Of a stretch of DNA of 64,000 nucleotides, positions 46,439 through 58,207 are shown in pieces. The stretch comes from Rhexocercosporidium sp. MPI-PUGE-AT-0058 (Eukaryota; Ascomycota; Leotiomycetes; Helotiales). The position numbers and the translations under genes were made by a program. A model generated the notes under the pieces. That model had not been told where the DNA came from. It did not search any database and saw only the letters and a list, made by a program, of their open reading frames with translations. The stretch covers positions 1,612,001 through 1,676,000 of the forward strand of contig JAGTJL010000005.1 of assembly GCA_020746875.1 (NCBI GenBank). The letters run 5' to 3'. Every line of letters begins with the position of its first letter. Position 1 is the first letter of the stretch.

Positions 46439-48123
46439 TCACCCTTCCCATGCTGGTAGCCCACCGTCCTTGATTTTCTGTGTAACCGTTTCACAAAACT
46501 TCGCTTTCTGCTTCAAGCTCGCATTGAGTTCTGGATCCACACAATCAACCTCGCACAGTTGAGCGAATAGCCCTCTAGCAGCTTCGAATGGTGCGAGGAT
46601 CACCATCCTTCCAATCATCCTCTTATGGTCTTCGAAGAACCACTCAATCGAATGACATATTCTGTCAGCGCATGCAATCGATTTGCTTGTCAGATTTTTC
46701 GCGTCAACTGCATTTACTGACGTGGAGTTATTGCTGTTGCATTGGCGAAAGCACGCTTCCATGTGAATCAGCAGGCCGTTCAAGTATATCCGACTCATCT
46801 CGTAGTACACGAGTGCGGACGCTGTGTCCCAATTCGAAAATGTAAAAGAGACAGGGTAAATGCTTCCAATGTTGCCGACTTGTGGCTTCTCGATGCTACT
46901 GACAAGCCGGGGAATGTATAACTGGTTTGTCCCATCAATACCTCGAGAGCGCGTGTCCCAGCGATCAAAAGCTTCTTGGACGCCCAAAGCTTCGGCCACG
47001 AGCTGAAATAGGTCCTCGGAATGATTTGGATTGTCTGATGCTTGTGCTAACTGCCGTACAGTGTCGAAATTTTGCATCAAAACAGGAATAGAAAAGGCGA
47101 TGTCAACGGCTGTTTGCAGGCGAGTATTGCTTTGCGGCTCTGACTGCTTCCACGGAGGTTCGATCCAATCAGGGGAGCTTAAGAAACTTGCTTGCCGCAA
47201 TACAAGATCCACAGCCAGTTGGATAGCTCTGTATTCAAAGAACGTCCTCCGACTTGTTGATGTCTGCACCTTTTCGACGCCACGACCTTTCAGAATCGCA
47301 CCAACGCCTCCAAGATGCTGCATTAACGAAGCAGAAGACTTGTTAGCTTGGTATGAACATAGAAATTTAGCAGGCATACCTCGTACATCCCACAGCTCAA
47401 GCACGTGACAAGTCTAACATCTGCTTCGTGATCGTCTAGAGCGAGGGGACGGCGAGCGAGACCATGACGCAGTCTTGTTAAAGCTTGCGAATAGTGCTTC
47501 AAACCTGCCGTGGACATGAGGGCAGCCTCACCCTCTGCAGCGATCAAGGACATACACATGGCCAACAACAAATCACTGAGCATTTCCGGATACTTAGATG
47601 TTGATGCTAGTCCACAGGCTGTGGCCATCTAGCTAGAGCATATGCCACTTTTGTGGCCACCACAAGATTCCCGGAAATAGATATCGACGTATCGATCGTG
47701 AAGTATTGTAATGAAAGCCATTTTGTTTTGAGGTGCCGTCAAGGAGTGATCGAGCAACACCCCGTGAGTGCGGGAGTCTTTGAGGGATGCGGCTCGGTCT
47801 CTGATCAAATCAAAATTATCCTGGCCAATTCGACGCTCAGGATGCTGCGGTTTCGTTGAGAAGCTTCCCGCGCTTGCTTTTCGATTCACTGGGTTCGTCT
47901 TCGAGTCGCTCTCAAAGAAAACAAACTCCAGCTTCTGTTCATAGCCTGGGCAGACTCGACCATAGTCTGTACAACGTCGGCATGCCGGAACTTCACCATC
48001 ACACTGTCCCAAGATTAGCAATCTGCAATGGTTTCATAGCTGTTCAATCTTTCTTACCTTAACCTTCCTCTTTCGACACTAGTGGCAACGTTTTACATGC
48101 GCTCGGCCACCAACACCAACCAT
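46439..48123 (-). pseudogene. Zn2Cys6 transcription factor with two in-frame nonsense codons
   Basis: Fungal zinc-cluster regulator. Exons 48058-48123, 47380-48003 and 46439-47317 join in phase to 523 codons. Exon 1 holds the first cysteines and basic run (CRKRKVK). After the intron come CDGEVPACRRC and CPGYE, completing a Zn2Cys6 pattern. The TAG at 48079-48081 lies between the first two cluster cysteines. A second TAG at 47629-47631 falls in the middle region, with the same frame open on both sides. The third exon carries the usual helical regulator domain (EHLGGVGAILKGRG across the last junction). With the first stop only 14 residues would be made from this start. It is head-to-tail with the P450 pseudogene. 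Confidence 0.82.
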
Positions 48124-49646
48124 GTTGCAGCACGCCTCAACAGATATGTGACACGGCTTAGATCAAGCTTAATTGAAGTTCTGAGTCTGTTCTTAAATGC
48201 ATTGATGCACGATACTGAAGAGGAAGTCAGAGGCGGGTCTCATGCTCCACGAGATTGTTGGTTGTTCTTGAGGAGGACAGTTTGCCTCGGGTTCCCTGTT
48301 TTGGCTGATACCGGCCCTAAATAAGTGGATAGTCTAGACTTCTGGATAGGGGAAAGATTAGCTTGCTTGACATAAAATCTTCAGCCTCATCAAGCCAAGT
48401 GTGCATGAAATCGCAACTCGAGATCTTGAATTTGGGAATAATTGCTTCGATGTCTTGTTGCGAGCCTATATGTGATAGAACGGCTCGGCTCTTGCAGTGC
48501 CGTACAAAAGACTTTGACCTGACGGGTATAGTAGGGCATACAAGAGCTACCCGCGAGGTGAACCCCGCTTTAGGTTACCCGCTTGGATAGTTGTTGAGAT
48601 TCAAGAATGGAACTGGCAGATGCAGGTTCGTGGGCAAGCTCTTGCAGCTTTCTCCCTTCCGAGCGATGGTGAAAGGGACTTTACGGATGTGACAAAGCCT
48701 TACCGGAAACTCGTCTTGAACTGGCCAAAGCCACAAGAAAATAGGTCTTTCACGTGGTTCCTCAGAGATTGTGAAGCCTTGCGCTCAAAACATTGCCATA
48801 GGGGAAAGGGTTCTGCTGTCTCTTGAGATAGATCTGTCAAAAGCCCTCAAAAAAAAGGGCGAGGTCAGTTTTGGCAAACATGGCGGTCGCAACTTGACAA
48901 CTTTGAATGTACCTCTAAGATCCGGCCGAGAGGCAGGTATGAGGAGATCCATTGGTGGGTAGCCTAGACTTGACCATTTGTGACACTGATATCTGAGACA
49001 TGATAAGCATGTTGTTTTGAATCCAGGTAGATTTATTTCCCGTACTGGTAGCTGTATGCTAATCATTTCGACGTCTAGCATTCGACGTCCCGTCCGATGA
49101 AATAATGCTAAGCATCTCCCTCGCATGTTGTGTTCCCGGTTTGTTATACAGACATTGATAGGTTGGTGACAGAAGATGAGTATCACAATACGAAGGGAAC
49201 GTTCTCCAAGCCTGCGCTCGGATCTCTAATCGGTCAGTGCATCTGCGAACCCCTCTGCATACCTACGTATTCGTTTCGTTGCCATTCACACGTCAAAACA
49301 ACAAATTCACCAATTGAAACAATTTTTTACATAATCCCAAAATGAAATCTACGTCTGCTTCTAGTTTGTCTAGAACAAGTCTTGATATGATTTGTAATAA
49401 TGACCCCACGAGCTGATAAGCTCCAGCTCTTATCCAACCCAAACCCCGCCTCGTTGATCCCGCCAATACCCCGCCAATCCGAAGTCTAGAGGATGTCAAT
49501 GATATCAGACCTCCGCGGCATATAAACGCATCCGGAGGAGCGGTCCATTACTGTTATCATTTTCTACCTCCTTTACATTTCAATTGTATATCTCACATCT
49601 CACCACCTTACTTCCTACTCCTCTGCTACCTCAAAGTCCGGACAAT
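48124..49646. other. Divergent intergenic region
   Basis: About 1.5 kb between the regulator pseudogene and the amidase gene. Short ORFs only; the right end holds the amidase TATA box and leader. Confidence 0.45.
49521..49526 (+). promoter_or_regulatory. TATA box of the amidase gene
   Basis: TATAAA within CGGCATATAAACGC lies 121 bases before the ATG and is followed by a CT-rich leader, a standard fungal core promoter layout. Confidence 0.55.
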
Positions 49647-51630
49647 ATGACGTGGGAACAAGTCGTAGAAGATAAGAGAGCCCGGATCGCTGCATCCATT
49701 CCAGCAGAATGGCGAATCAATTCAAAGCCAACAGAAGACTCTGTGATGGCTTACCCGAAGCAAAGTGGGATAATGACTGCTGAGGAGCTGGCTATCACCG
49801 AATCAACAGCAACAGATTTGGTGGCTCAAATGGCAGCTGGAAAGTTGACATCAGAAGCCGTGACGACTGCCTTTCTCAAAAGAGCTGCTTTGGCCCATCA
49901 GCTAGTATTATTGACACTATTTTCCTTTTTGCGGTGGAATTACTGATCGTAGTTATAGACAAATTGCGCTCTCGAGTTCTTCCCAGAGATGGCTCTGGCT
50001 CGTGCCAAGGAACTCGATGCAACCTTCCAAAAGACAGGAACACCAGTCGGACCTCTTCATGGCCTTCCCATCTCTCTCAAAGATCAGTTCCGAATTAAGG
50101 TAAATGATATTTCCTGAGTCAAGTGAAGCAAGCTGACTTCTTAGGGACTGGAAACCACCATGGGATACGCTGCCTGGGTCGGAAAGTATGATACCTACAA
50201 CTCAGTACTTGTCGATCTCCTGTTGAAGGCAGGTGCTGTGTTCTATGTCAAAACTAGTGTACCTCAGTCCTTGATGGTCTGCGAGACGATTAACAATGTG
50301 TCAGGAAGAACGGTGAATCCTCGTAGGTATTCTAATTCTGGACCTGGACTTCGCTAAATTATAAAGGAAACAAAAACTGGTCTTGCGGAGGCTCTTCGGG
50401 AGGCGAAGGTGCAATGGTTGGATTCAGGGGAGGCATCATTGGAGTTGGTACTGATATCGGTAGGCAGCTTCTCTTTCTTGGGGTTGCGACCGCTGACTTC
50501 AAGCAGGTGGATCCATTCGTGTGCCTTCAGCCTTCAATTTCTTGTACGGATTGAGACCTTCCCATGGGCGACTTCCTTACGGTAAGATGGCAAACTCGAT
50601 GGAAGGCCAAGAGACTGTTCACAGCGTATGTGGTCCCTTGACCCATTCGGTTGCAGGTAAGTCTTTCTCTCGGTCACGTGGAGGTCGCTCTCAACTCATC
50701 TCTTAGACATGCGACTTTTCGTGAAGTCTGTCTTGGCCCAAGAGCCATGGGAATACGACTCCAAAGTTATTCCGATGCCGTGGAGACAAGCCGAAGCAGA
50801 TACCATCAAGACAAAGATTGGCTCAGGTGGGCTAACATTGGGATTCTACAACAGTGATGGTGTTGTAAGTTTTTCGTTGCCCCATATCGGAAAGGGCTGC
50901 TTTCTAACCCTGCTAGGTACTTCCTCATCCTCCAATTCTCCGGGGTGTCCAAACAGTCGTAGATACGATGAAGAAGAATGGACATACCGTCATTCCATGG
51001 AAGCCGTACAAGCATGACTTCGCAGTCAACCTCATCAACAGCATCTATGCTTCAGACGGTGGCACAGACGTCTTCAACACTTTAAAAGAATCCGGAGAAC
51101 CCGCAATCCCCAATTTTGCAGACCTGATCAATCCATCTCTGCCAAAAATTGACATGAACCAGCTCTGGGACGTCCATCTCCAGAAGTGGGCATTCCAGTC
51201 CGAGTACCTCGAGCAGTTCCGCGTCGCCGAAGCCGAGCTTGGTAAAGAGATCGATGCGATCATTGCTCCGATCACTCCGACGGCAGCCATTAGGCATAAC
51301 CAGTTCAAATATTATGGATATGCTAGCGCGATCAATTTGCTTGATTTTACCAGCGTGGTGGTGCCGGTGACTTTTGCCGACAAGAGCATCGACAAGAAGA
51401 ACGCGGAATTCTCCCCGCTGAGCGACATAGATAAGACCGTTCAAGATGAATGTGAGCTGAGAAGCGAGTTCCAAAATTGGGGGGAAGACTGACGGATTCT
51501 AGATGATCCTGACGCTTATCACGGAGCACCTGTAGCTGTCCAGATTGTTGGGAGGCGCTTGACTGAGGAGAGGATCATGGCTATAGCCGAGGAGATTGGC
51601 CGGTTGTTGGGAAATGAGATCACGCCATAA
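49647..51630 (+). CDS. Amidase-signature hydrolase (acetamidase-like)
   Basis: Hydrolyses small amides to acid and ammonia; fungal acetamidases let the cell use amides as nitrogen source. Eight exons, 49647-49904, 49959-50099, 50145-50322, 50367-50459, 50507-50656, 50707-50864, 50917-51451 and 51503-51630, give 546 residues, the usual length. The Ser-cisSer-Lys triad is complete: Lys127 in SLKDQF, Ser202 in CGGSSGGE and Ser226 in GTDIGGSIRVP. The spacings (75 and 24 residues) equal those of fatty-acid amide hydrolase. All seven introns keep phase. No signal peptide, so cytosolic. Exact substrate is unknown. A Zn2Cys6 regulator and an isochorismatase-type hydrolase follow downstream. Confidence 0.92.
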
Positions 51631-53185
51631 GCAATTGAAACTTTGAAGACGCAAGTGTAAGTTATAGCGGCGAGATGCAATAATGCTAAAAAATTGAGCT
51701 GGTAAAGATAGCAATTTGAGAATTATGTGGACATAAAACCTCTGGCGTTGGAATGCATAGGTTTCGGCTTGTACCTTGATTCAATAACACGATCCGAACC
51801 CATTTTCGTTGCATATGCGTCAACTCTACTATGGCAATGAGCTATAATATCAGATGAGGCTTGTTTACAGTACCTCAACTAGGACAGCTCGCTAAACGAC
51901 GTCAGCGCGGTCGCCTTAATTGTGACTTCACCTGCGGTTTCTCGTCCTCCCTTCCTTGCAACTTATATCTGACGAGAGCCGTGTGGTGCTGATTTCTAGG
52001 AATGAATGATGTCTTCGAATTCACTCTTCTGTTTATGTATATTGCCGAGTGAAGCAAATGGCTCGCCAGCCCACTTCCTCAACGGCAACATTTGATCATC
52101 AACCACGCTCAGTCACGTAGAACATATCTTTTCAATCTTCTCCCAAGCCTAGAAGCACTCGTGCTGGCCAAATGGCAGCAGGTACATCATGAGACGAAGC
52201 ATAAGCTCAGAAACGCAGGACGAAAGCTCAATCCTCTCCAGTTCCCAGAAAAACTGAGGACATTCATCCCGACAGACATGGAAAACTCCAGATTCGACTA
52301 CATCGGCCTGGAGAAAAGTCAGCAATATACTCGAGGAAGACACATAGGGAAATCAAGAAGGAGTTGGACATCGGTTATTCTCTGCAACCGGGGAGGATTC
52401 ATTGGAATCGCTTTTCCCGCAGATAGTCCTCAATATATTACAAGAATCGAATGAAAAGAAGAGTAGAACACTCCAGAGAGGAGCTCAACTTCCGCAAGGT
52501 CTACAACTGCAAATCGTAGCGGGAATCTTTTAAAAAGAATTACTTGAATCTTAAGTTACGCGTTTTGGCAGCTTCTCGTTGATTCGAGTTGGCCGCTTGA
52601 GGGTTTGGAACGTCTCGAAGGCAATCAGTCAGCAACCTTGAGATGGAATCTCTGGGCATTATGTAGAACCCTGTCGGGTCATCTTGATTGATGTCCTAAT
52701 CGGGTAATCAAGAAGCGTACATGACTTTGACAGGGTATCGGTGGAATTTTGACGTTTTTTCTTGGTCCTTCCACTACATTCATTCAACAGCATGCCGTGG
52801 CTGTGGTTTGGATCAATCATCAATTCTATAATTATTCTTGAATCATCAAAATACATAAGATGTTGGAAATAAGTATTTTTCAACGCATTCAGCTGACATC
52901 GCTCCTAAGCCCCCGTCACCATTTTAGTTCATCCAGTCGGAACCCTGGTTGAGATTGTACCTGCGTAAACGCCGGTTTTAGCGAGGTCCTCAGCCCTGTG
53001 GAAGTTTCGCAGTACTTGTTTGTCAGCTCTCAAGAGTTGCAATTATGTCCCATCGCCGAAGGCCAGATTTACAAGCAAGCCATAATCCTCAATTTTCAAG
53101 GCCCATTTAAGGCGGAAATGTCCTGGAGAGAGAAACATCTGGTCCACATAAGTCACGACACCCAATTATCATATTTTTATTTATC
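51631..53185. other. Intergenic region, 1.55 kb
   Basis: No supported gene. A 120-codon ORF at 52092-52454 has no recognised domain or good start context. The stretch carries the promoter of the Zn2Cys6 gene. Confidence 0.45.
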
Positions 53186-54365
53186 ATGGAGAATCAAGTA
53201 AGAACCGGCCAAACGAAGAAGAGAAATCGAGGGCTGCTCTCCTGTACTGAGTGTCATAGGAGAAAACAGAAATGTGATAGAGCCCAGCCATGTACTGACT
53301 GCAAGGAACGCGGATTACCGAATCGGTGCACATACTTAACACCAGGGTAAGCAAGCCTTTTCATCTCGATTCCTTCCCCTCACTTAGATTTTGTGTCAAC
53401 AGGAAATCCAATGAGGACCAACGCCCTGACGCAGCCGGAAATGGTAAAGCCGCCGTCTCACGCATGAGGCGGATCATGACAGGGGAGGAAGTGGTTTTGA
53501 CTCCAGAATCTGTGGATGCTTTAGCCATTGTGAGATCGGCATCCCAGTCGATGGGCACATTAGTTGAAGTTATTCAGGCTCAACAGCCCGATATTGATGT
53601 TGAACCTTCCCAAAGCTCTGTGGAGAAAAATGCCGGGTTTGAAAAGCTGCACTCCCTGCCGCTCCGACCAAAATCGCCGAATGTGGCAAGCGGGCTGAAA
53701 TACAACTCCCCACCTGTCCCCATCGGCGGGTTAGATCCATTTTCAGTGCTGCCAGAGACTACAGGAGAGCCTGTGCCTAAGCAATTGTTGATTCGCTACT
53801 GTGAGCACCCCTCCCTGCTGCATTTTCAAGTGACGACTTGCTCACTAATCACAGACATCGAAAGACTGGCTCCATGGTTATGCTACCTAGAAGATAACCT
53901 ATCACCAGAAAGCCCTCGAATTGCATGGTTGCTTTATGCATTAGAGCATAAAGCATTCTTCTATGCCACACTTCTCACAGCAGCAGTTCACCTCAATCGA
54001 CGAAGAAAAATCAGAGACCCATCTGCTTTGTACTGGTTCAAGGTACAGACTATCAAACATGCGAACGAGAACATGAATATCCCCGAGAAGGCAGCCACAG
54101 ATGAGATGATCATGGTTGCTTTGATTTTGCTGTATTTCAATGTGAGTGCTCGAGTATTAACTCACGTACTAACTCTGCTGATAGAAATTTCCAGATTGGT
54201 GAGGCCAACGTTGAAGAGTATGAGATTCATCTTAGGGGTATACATCAGATGTTAAAACTTAGAGGCGGAGCGGACAAATTGGGTATGAGAGGGATGACGA
54301 AGAATTGGTTGGCTGTTTGTTGGGGTCCCTGGAGGGAAGGTTGGGAGTATGGACAGTTCAAATGA
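53186..54365 (+). CDS. Zn2Cys6 transcription factor
   Basis: Fungal zinc-cluster DNA-binding regulator, nuclear. Exons 53186-53346, 53403-53800, 53855-54141 and 54195-54365 give 338 residues. The cluster is complete: Cys20, Cys23, Cys30, Cys36, Cys39 and Cys48 (CTECHRRKQKC then CTDC and RCTY). A basic stretch KKRNRG stands before it. The linker is low-complexity, then a helical regulator region starts at ERLAPWLCYLEDN and LLYALEHKAFFYATLL. The protein is short for its class and ends soon after GIHQMLKLRGGADKLG, so the C-terminal part of the usual middle-homology domain may be missing. Its stop is only 55 bases from that of the convergent isochorismatase-type gene. Control of the amidase or hydrolase is a guess from position. 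Confidence 0.85.
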
Positions 54366-54420
54366 TGGAGATGATAATCCATGACTTTTCCATTACTCGA
54401 TAGATTATCTTTGCAAATAA

Positions 54421-55140
54421 CTACAAAGTCTTGATCCATTCCCCAACAGTCTTTACTTCGTGCGCGAAAAGAGGCCAGATCAACTCGGTAGCAGCATTTT
54501 TCTGCTCAATGCTGAAGCCGGCCGTAGCATCTTTCAACAAGGTAACATGATATCCGCTGTTCGCATTAGCTCATAAATTCCAGGTTCTTTTCACAATCTA
54601 CTGTGGCCAGACTTACAGTTCATAAGCATAACGAGCAGAAGATTCTAGGCAGGTATTCGAAGTAAGCCCCCCCATGATCAAATTTTGGATATCCCGCTGC
54701 CTCAATTGATAGTCGAGATCAGTGTTTTGGAATGAACTGCAATGAGTTAGATGCAGTTTGCATTACCAACATCAACAGAGTCACACGCACCTGCTAGACC
54801 AGTGCTTCGAAACCACAACATCTCCATTCTCCAAGCTCGGCTCCAACCCCTCATAAATATCTACACCCCATGAGCCTTCCTCAAAAGCCACATTCTCCTT
54901 CTGGCTTTTTTGAACGGGTGTAGCATGATTCCAGCCAGCTAAGAATCCAGGCTTGGCTTGTTGATGCAAACCGTAGTAAATTGGGATCTTGTTGGCTCGA
55001 GCTGCGGCAACCATTTCTTTCAAGTGGGTGATCGTATCTGTTTCCTTGAGACTGTCTGCTAAGAGGCCGTTGAGCTTCCCATTTGGGTGGAGGAAGTCGT
55101 TGTATGGGTCGATGATGATGATGGCGGTGTTTCCGGGCAT
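54421..55140 (-). CDS. Isochorismatase-family cysteine hydrolase
   Basis: Small alpha/beta hydrolase of the isochorismatase-like superfamily, which includes nicotinamidases, N-carbamoyl amidohydrolases and related amide-cleaving enzymes. Exons 54791-55140, 54617-54736 and 54421-54556 give 201 residues, a typical size. The catalytic set is Asp11 (IIIIDPYNDF), Lys112 (VVVSKHW) and Cys146 in GGLTSNTCLESSARYA, with the expected cis-peptide loop just before the cysteine. No signal peptide, so cytosolic. Substrate unknown. Together with the amidase 3 kb away it fits amide or nitrogen salvage, by inference only. Confidence 0.9.
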
Positions 55141-55868
55141 TATGATGGTTTTTGGATGTGGGATGGGTGTGTGAATGGTTGAGGATATTTGGAATGGATG
55201 ACAACTATTTAGAAGTGAGAGGGGAGATTGGTGCTTTATGAAGAAGGCAAAGTGGAGTGAAGAGTAGTGTCCACATCACCAAATCCAGGAGTTAATGCAG
55301 TATAAGCTTTTTTGTTTTTTGTCGTACGTCTCTTTGGTCCATGACAAGACTTCACGACCGCCGTTTCTGGACCCAAGCATGACCTGGGTCCAATTGCTGC
55401 ATTAATGGCATGCATTGTACTGACAGTTCTAGCAGATTTCTTTGAATAGTAATCAATGGATCGCATCAGATGCAGGTAAATGAATAACCCGATTGAGTGG
55501 AGAATGCGGCTGATGCAAGCCATATGCTGACATATCATCTTGCTGCATTAACTCCGATCCACAGTGCAAGCCAAGTTCGAGTAATTAGATTTTCTTGAAA
55601 AATATACAGGTCTGATGAGGGTTGTGAAGGTGGCTAACTCTTAGCTAAGCTCCTACAAATGAGAGGAATCTGGGAATCAGCTTACTACCTGCATCACATT
55701 CTATCGGCGTATGAATCAGGTACTTAGCTTGGTTTGATTGGCTGATACTCTCCTGTTCTTTGAGAGCTGTTCCCAGATTGAAGATCTTGGAAGGTCTTCT
55801 GGCCTCGTGAGCATAGAAGGCAGACGTCAAGCTACTTTCTAGGTCTTCACCTCCCTCATAGTCTCGCT
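55141..55868. other. Intergenic region
   Basis: About 730 bases upstream of the isochorismatase-type gene. No supported gene or repeat. Confidence 0.45.
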
Positions 55869-56560
55869 TCAGTTCCCCGTACCCTTTTCCGTGCCCAACT
55901 TCTCTGTCACCACTTCTAGACAGCCAGCACTTGCAGCGAAGAAATCCAGATATGGCCTACTTGCTTCCAAGATCTTGCTCGGATACTCAGCATGGAATTG
56001 GTCGCCTACAAACTAAAGATAGTCCTTCAACTCTAAGATCTCCATGCGCTCTCCTTTATCGTCCTTTCCGACAAAATTGAATCCAAGGCCGGTTAATTGA
56101 GAAACGTAGGCGGAGTTGACCTCATAGCGATTTCGATGGCGCTCATAATCAATCAATCCCTCACTGGTGTCCTTTGAGGCTGCAACAGGAGAATTTCGAT
56201 AGAATTTGGACATTTAACTCCACTCGGTACCCAGGCTGAAAATGTGTTGATGGCTTTCCGAGACGCATCGTTCCTCCTATCAAAGTGCTGTCAAATTCAG
56301 GCATGAAGACAATGTAGTCCCCTCTTCTCTCATTTTTGATTACATGCTGGTATATGCTTCTCGTCGTGATGTTGTGGTCTCGAGTGAGTGTGATATTCAA
56401 ACATCGCTCATAATTTCCCAGATCCAGATCAGTTTCTCCTCCGCCATCTAGTACGAAACATTCCCTATGTTCAGTCGACACCATGGTTCCCGCATCGATA
56501 TTCATGCAGGGGTCAATTTTGATCATCGCCATGTTTGCAGCTAAAGAAAAATGAAGAACT
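55869..56560 (-). pseudogene. CTP synthase remnant with internal deletion
   Basis: Fragments match both ends of CTP synthase, the glutamine-dependent enzyme that makes CTP from UTP. N-terminal synthetase-domain blocks are read first: [32 protein letters not shown] and [13 protein letters not shown]. Directly after this the frame runs into [18 protein letters not shown] and HFQPG, which in real CTP synthases stand about 300 residues further on, in the glutaminase half. After a frame change come HRNRYEVNSAYVSQL, GERMEILEL and, past an in-frame TAG near 55998, FVGDQFHAEYPSK and AASAGCLE. Most of the synthetase and glutaminase core, including the catalytic cysteine region, is gone. A full copy must exist elsewhere in the genome. 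Confidence 0.85.
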
Positions 56561-57298
56561 GAAAACTGAACTGAATAGTGCATGCGATAAATTTCCTGAA
56601 TATCAAAACTCGAGCCGTATGTAATTGTGACTTGATGGACTAAACTGCCGATGTTGCCTATTTTGGCTCCAGCTTCAAGTGTGGAAGCGGACAGAAATAG
56701 TGGACAATGATGGATCTCACGATGAGGGGATAGTCGACGGCGCAACACCTCTGGACGAGAAAAAGTTCGTCTACTTAATGACCAGACTTTTAAATTCTGA
56801 AAATTCGAGCTTGCCTCCTTCCTTTCTGTACTTCTCTTCATTATGGGAGAGTGCAAACGGAATCTGTCTTTCCCTGCACAATGCCCCTGACTTAAAGCTA
56901 ATCGGCTTTAAGCCTCCTCCAAACGAACTCTCAGTAAAGAGTCTAGAAGAACAATAAGATAAAAGTGTGACAAAAATCGAAGACCGAGACATTCGAAAAG
57001 CCAAAGGTCTTGATTCATAGAAACAGCAAAACTTGACAAGTATGAAAAGTTCAACCCCCGTGGCGTCGATGCAGGACTCTTAATTCACTTCCTAGATTTC
57101 TGGGAGGCGTGATTAACACACTTTCTTGTGATTGAAAGCACTTTACTAACTTACTGGGCTTTCTTAAGTGTGGCTATAAATCAAATCTCCAATCCCAATT
57201 GCTTCCAATCACCAACACTTTCTCATCTTCCATCCAAGCTTCGTCAATCATTAAGAAACTACAGTCCTATACAGCAGCTCGAGTCAACCGTAGCAAAC
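56561..57298. other. Intergenic region
   Basis: About 740 bases. The left part is upstream of the CTP synthase remnant; the right part holds the TATA box and leader of the Ser/Thr/His-rich gene. Confidence 0.4.
57175..57180 (+). promoter_or_regulatory. TATA box of the Ser/Thr/His-rich secreted protein gene
   Basis: TATAAA in GTGGCTATAAATC, 124 bases before the ATG at 57299, followed by a CT-rich leader (TTTCTCATCTTCCATCC). Confidence 0.5.
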
Positions 57299-58207
57299 AT
57301 GATATTCCTCACCGCTCTCGTCTGCTTCATAGCGGGCATCATGTTCTGCGAAGGAAGCCCTGTTGCTCCTGTCGCTCGAGACCTGGACCATTCGCCGCTC
57401 ACCACCGCCCATTCCACGTCCGGTTTCACCATCAGCGGATCGCACACCTCGCATTCAATTTCGACTGTATACCACTCATGCAAGTCGCACGGAAAGACCA
57501 GCCACCCCGGATGTGAGAAGCCAAAGCCAACGACTGCCCATGAAGTTCTCAGCTCCCTCAGCTCAGCTCTTATAAATCAGCAAGTAACAACCGTCACAAT
57601 AGCACGAACGGTCCATGCTCCTCATTCAACTAGATCCACGCATCCGAGCCACAAAGCTTCATCTCCCCACAAATCCCACAGTATTAACTCGACTCATGGC
57701 AGCCACTCTGCTCATACTACCCACTCACATCAGACTGGCAGTTCAGTCCACACAATCAAGGTCACCCAGACCGTCACTTACCAGATTTCGTCTCACAGCC
57801 ATGTTATGCCATCAGCAACCACGACAAAAGCTGGAGTAGCAACCTCTTTCCATACCAGCTCAGTGAACTTGTTGTACAGTTCAACCACATCTCACAACAC
57901 CGTTTCTTCCCACAGCTCGAGCTCGCCCTCATCCAGCTCAACTTCCAAGACCTCAACCCCAGTTTACACGATCACACCAGTCCTCCTACCCTCCGGCCAT
58001 ATCTCTTCATCGAAGGGCAGCACCCTCCTCACCACCAAAATCATTCAATCCTCAGCCTCAAGCTTTGAAATCACGACACACTTGAAGAGCGCCATCCGCA
58101 TCACCTCCGTCATCACAGTCGCTCCTTCATCAACGCATACCTCCAGTAACTCGGCTACTAATCCAACACATCCAATCGTTTTAGCTCGTGCAGTAAACAA
58201 GTCATAG
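57299..58207 (+). CDS. Ser/Thr/His-rich secreted or cell-wall protein
   Basis: Single exon, 302 residues. The start at 57299 opens with a signal peptide (MIFLTALVCFIAGIMFCEG), likely cut after residue 19, followed by an RDL propeptide-like segment. The frame is open further upstream, but only this methionine gives a signal peptide and lies behind the TATA box. The rest is low-complexity: many Ser and Thr (probable O-glycosylation), and histidine in frequent SH, THS and HSH repeats, about residues 45-200. Three cysteines at most in the mature part. No GPI signal is obvious; the C-terminus VLARAVNKS is not hydrophobic enough. Histidine richness could bind metal ions; this is inference. No named family recognised. 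Confidence 0.75.
   Translation: MIFLTALVCFIAGIMFCEGSPVAPVARDLDHSPLTTAHSTSGFTISGSHTSHSISTVYHSCKSHGKTSHPGCEKPKPTTAHEVLSSLSSALINQQVTTVTIARTVHAPHSTRSTHPSHKASSPHKSHSINSTHGSHSAHTTHSHQTGSSVHTIKVTQTVTYQISSHSHVMPSATTTKAGVATSFHTSSVNLLYSSTTSHNTVSSHSSSSPSSSSTSKTSTPVYTITPVLLPSGHISSSKGSTLLTTKIIQSSASSFEITTHLKSAIRITSVITVAPSSTHTSSNSATNPTHPIVLARAVNKS

Noticed and set aside
52092..52454. 120-codon plus-strand ORF between amidase and regulator
   Set aside because: No domain, no splice support and ordinary intergenic composition.
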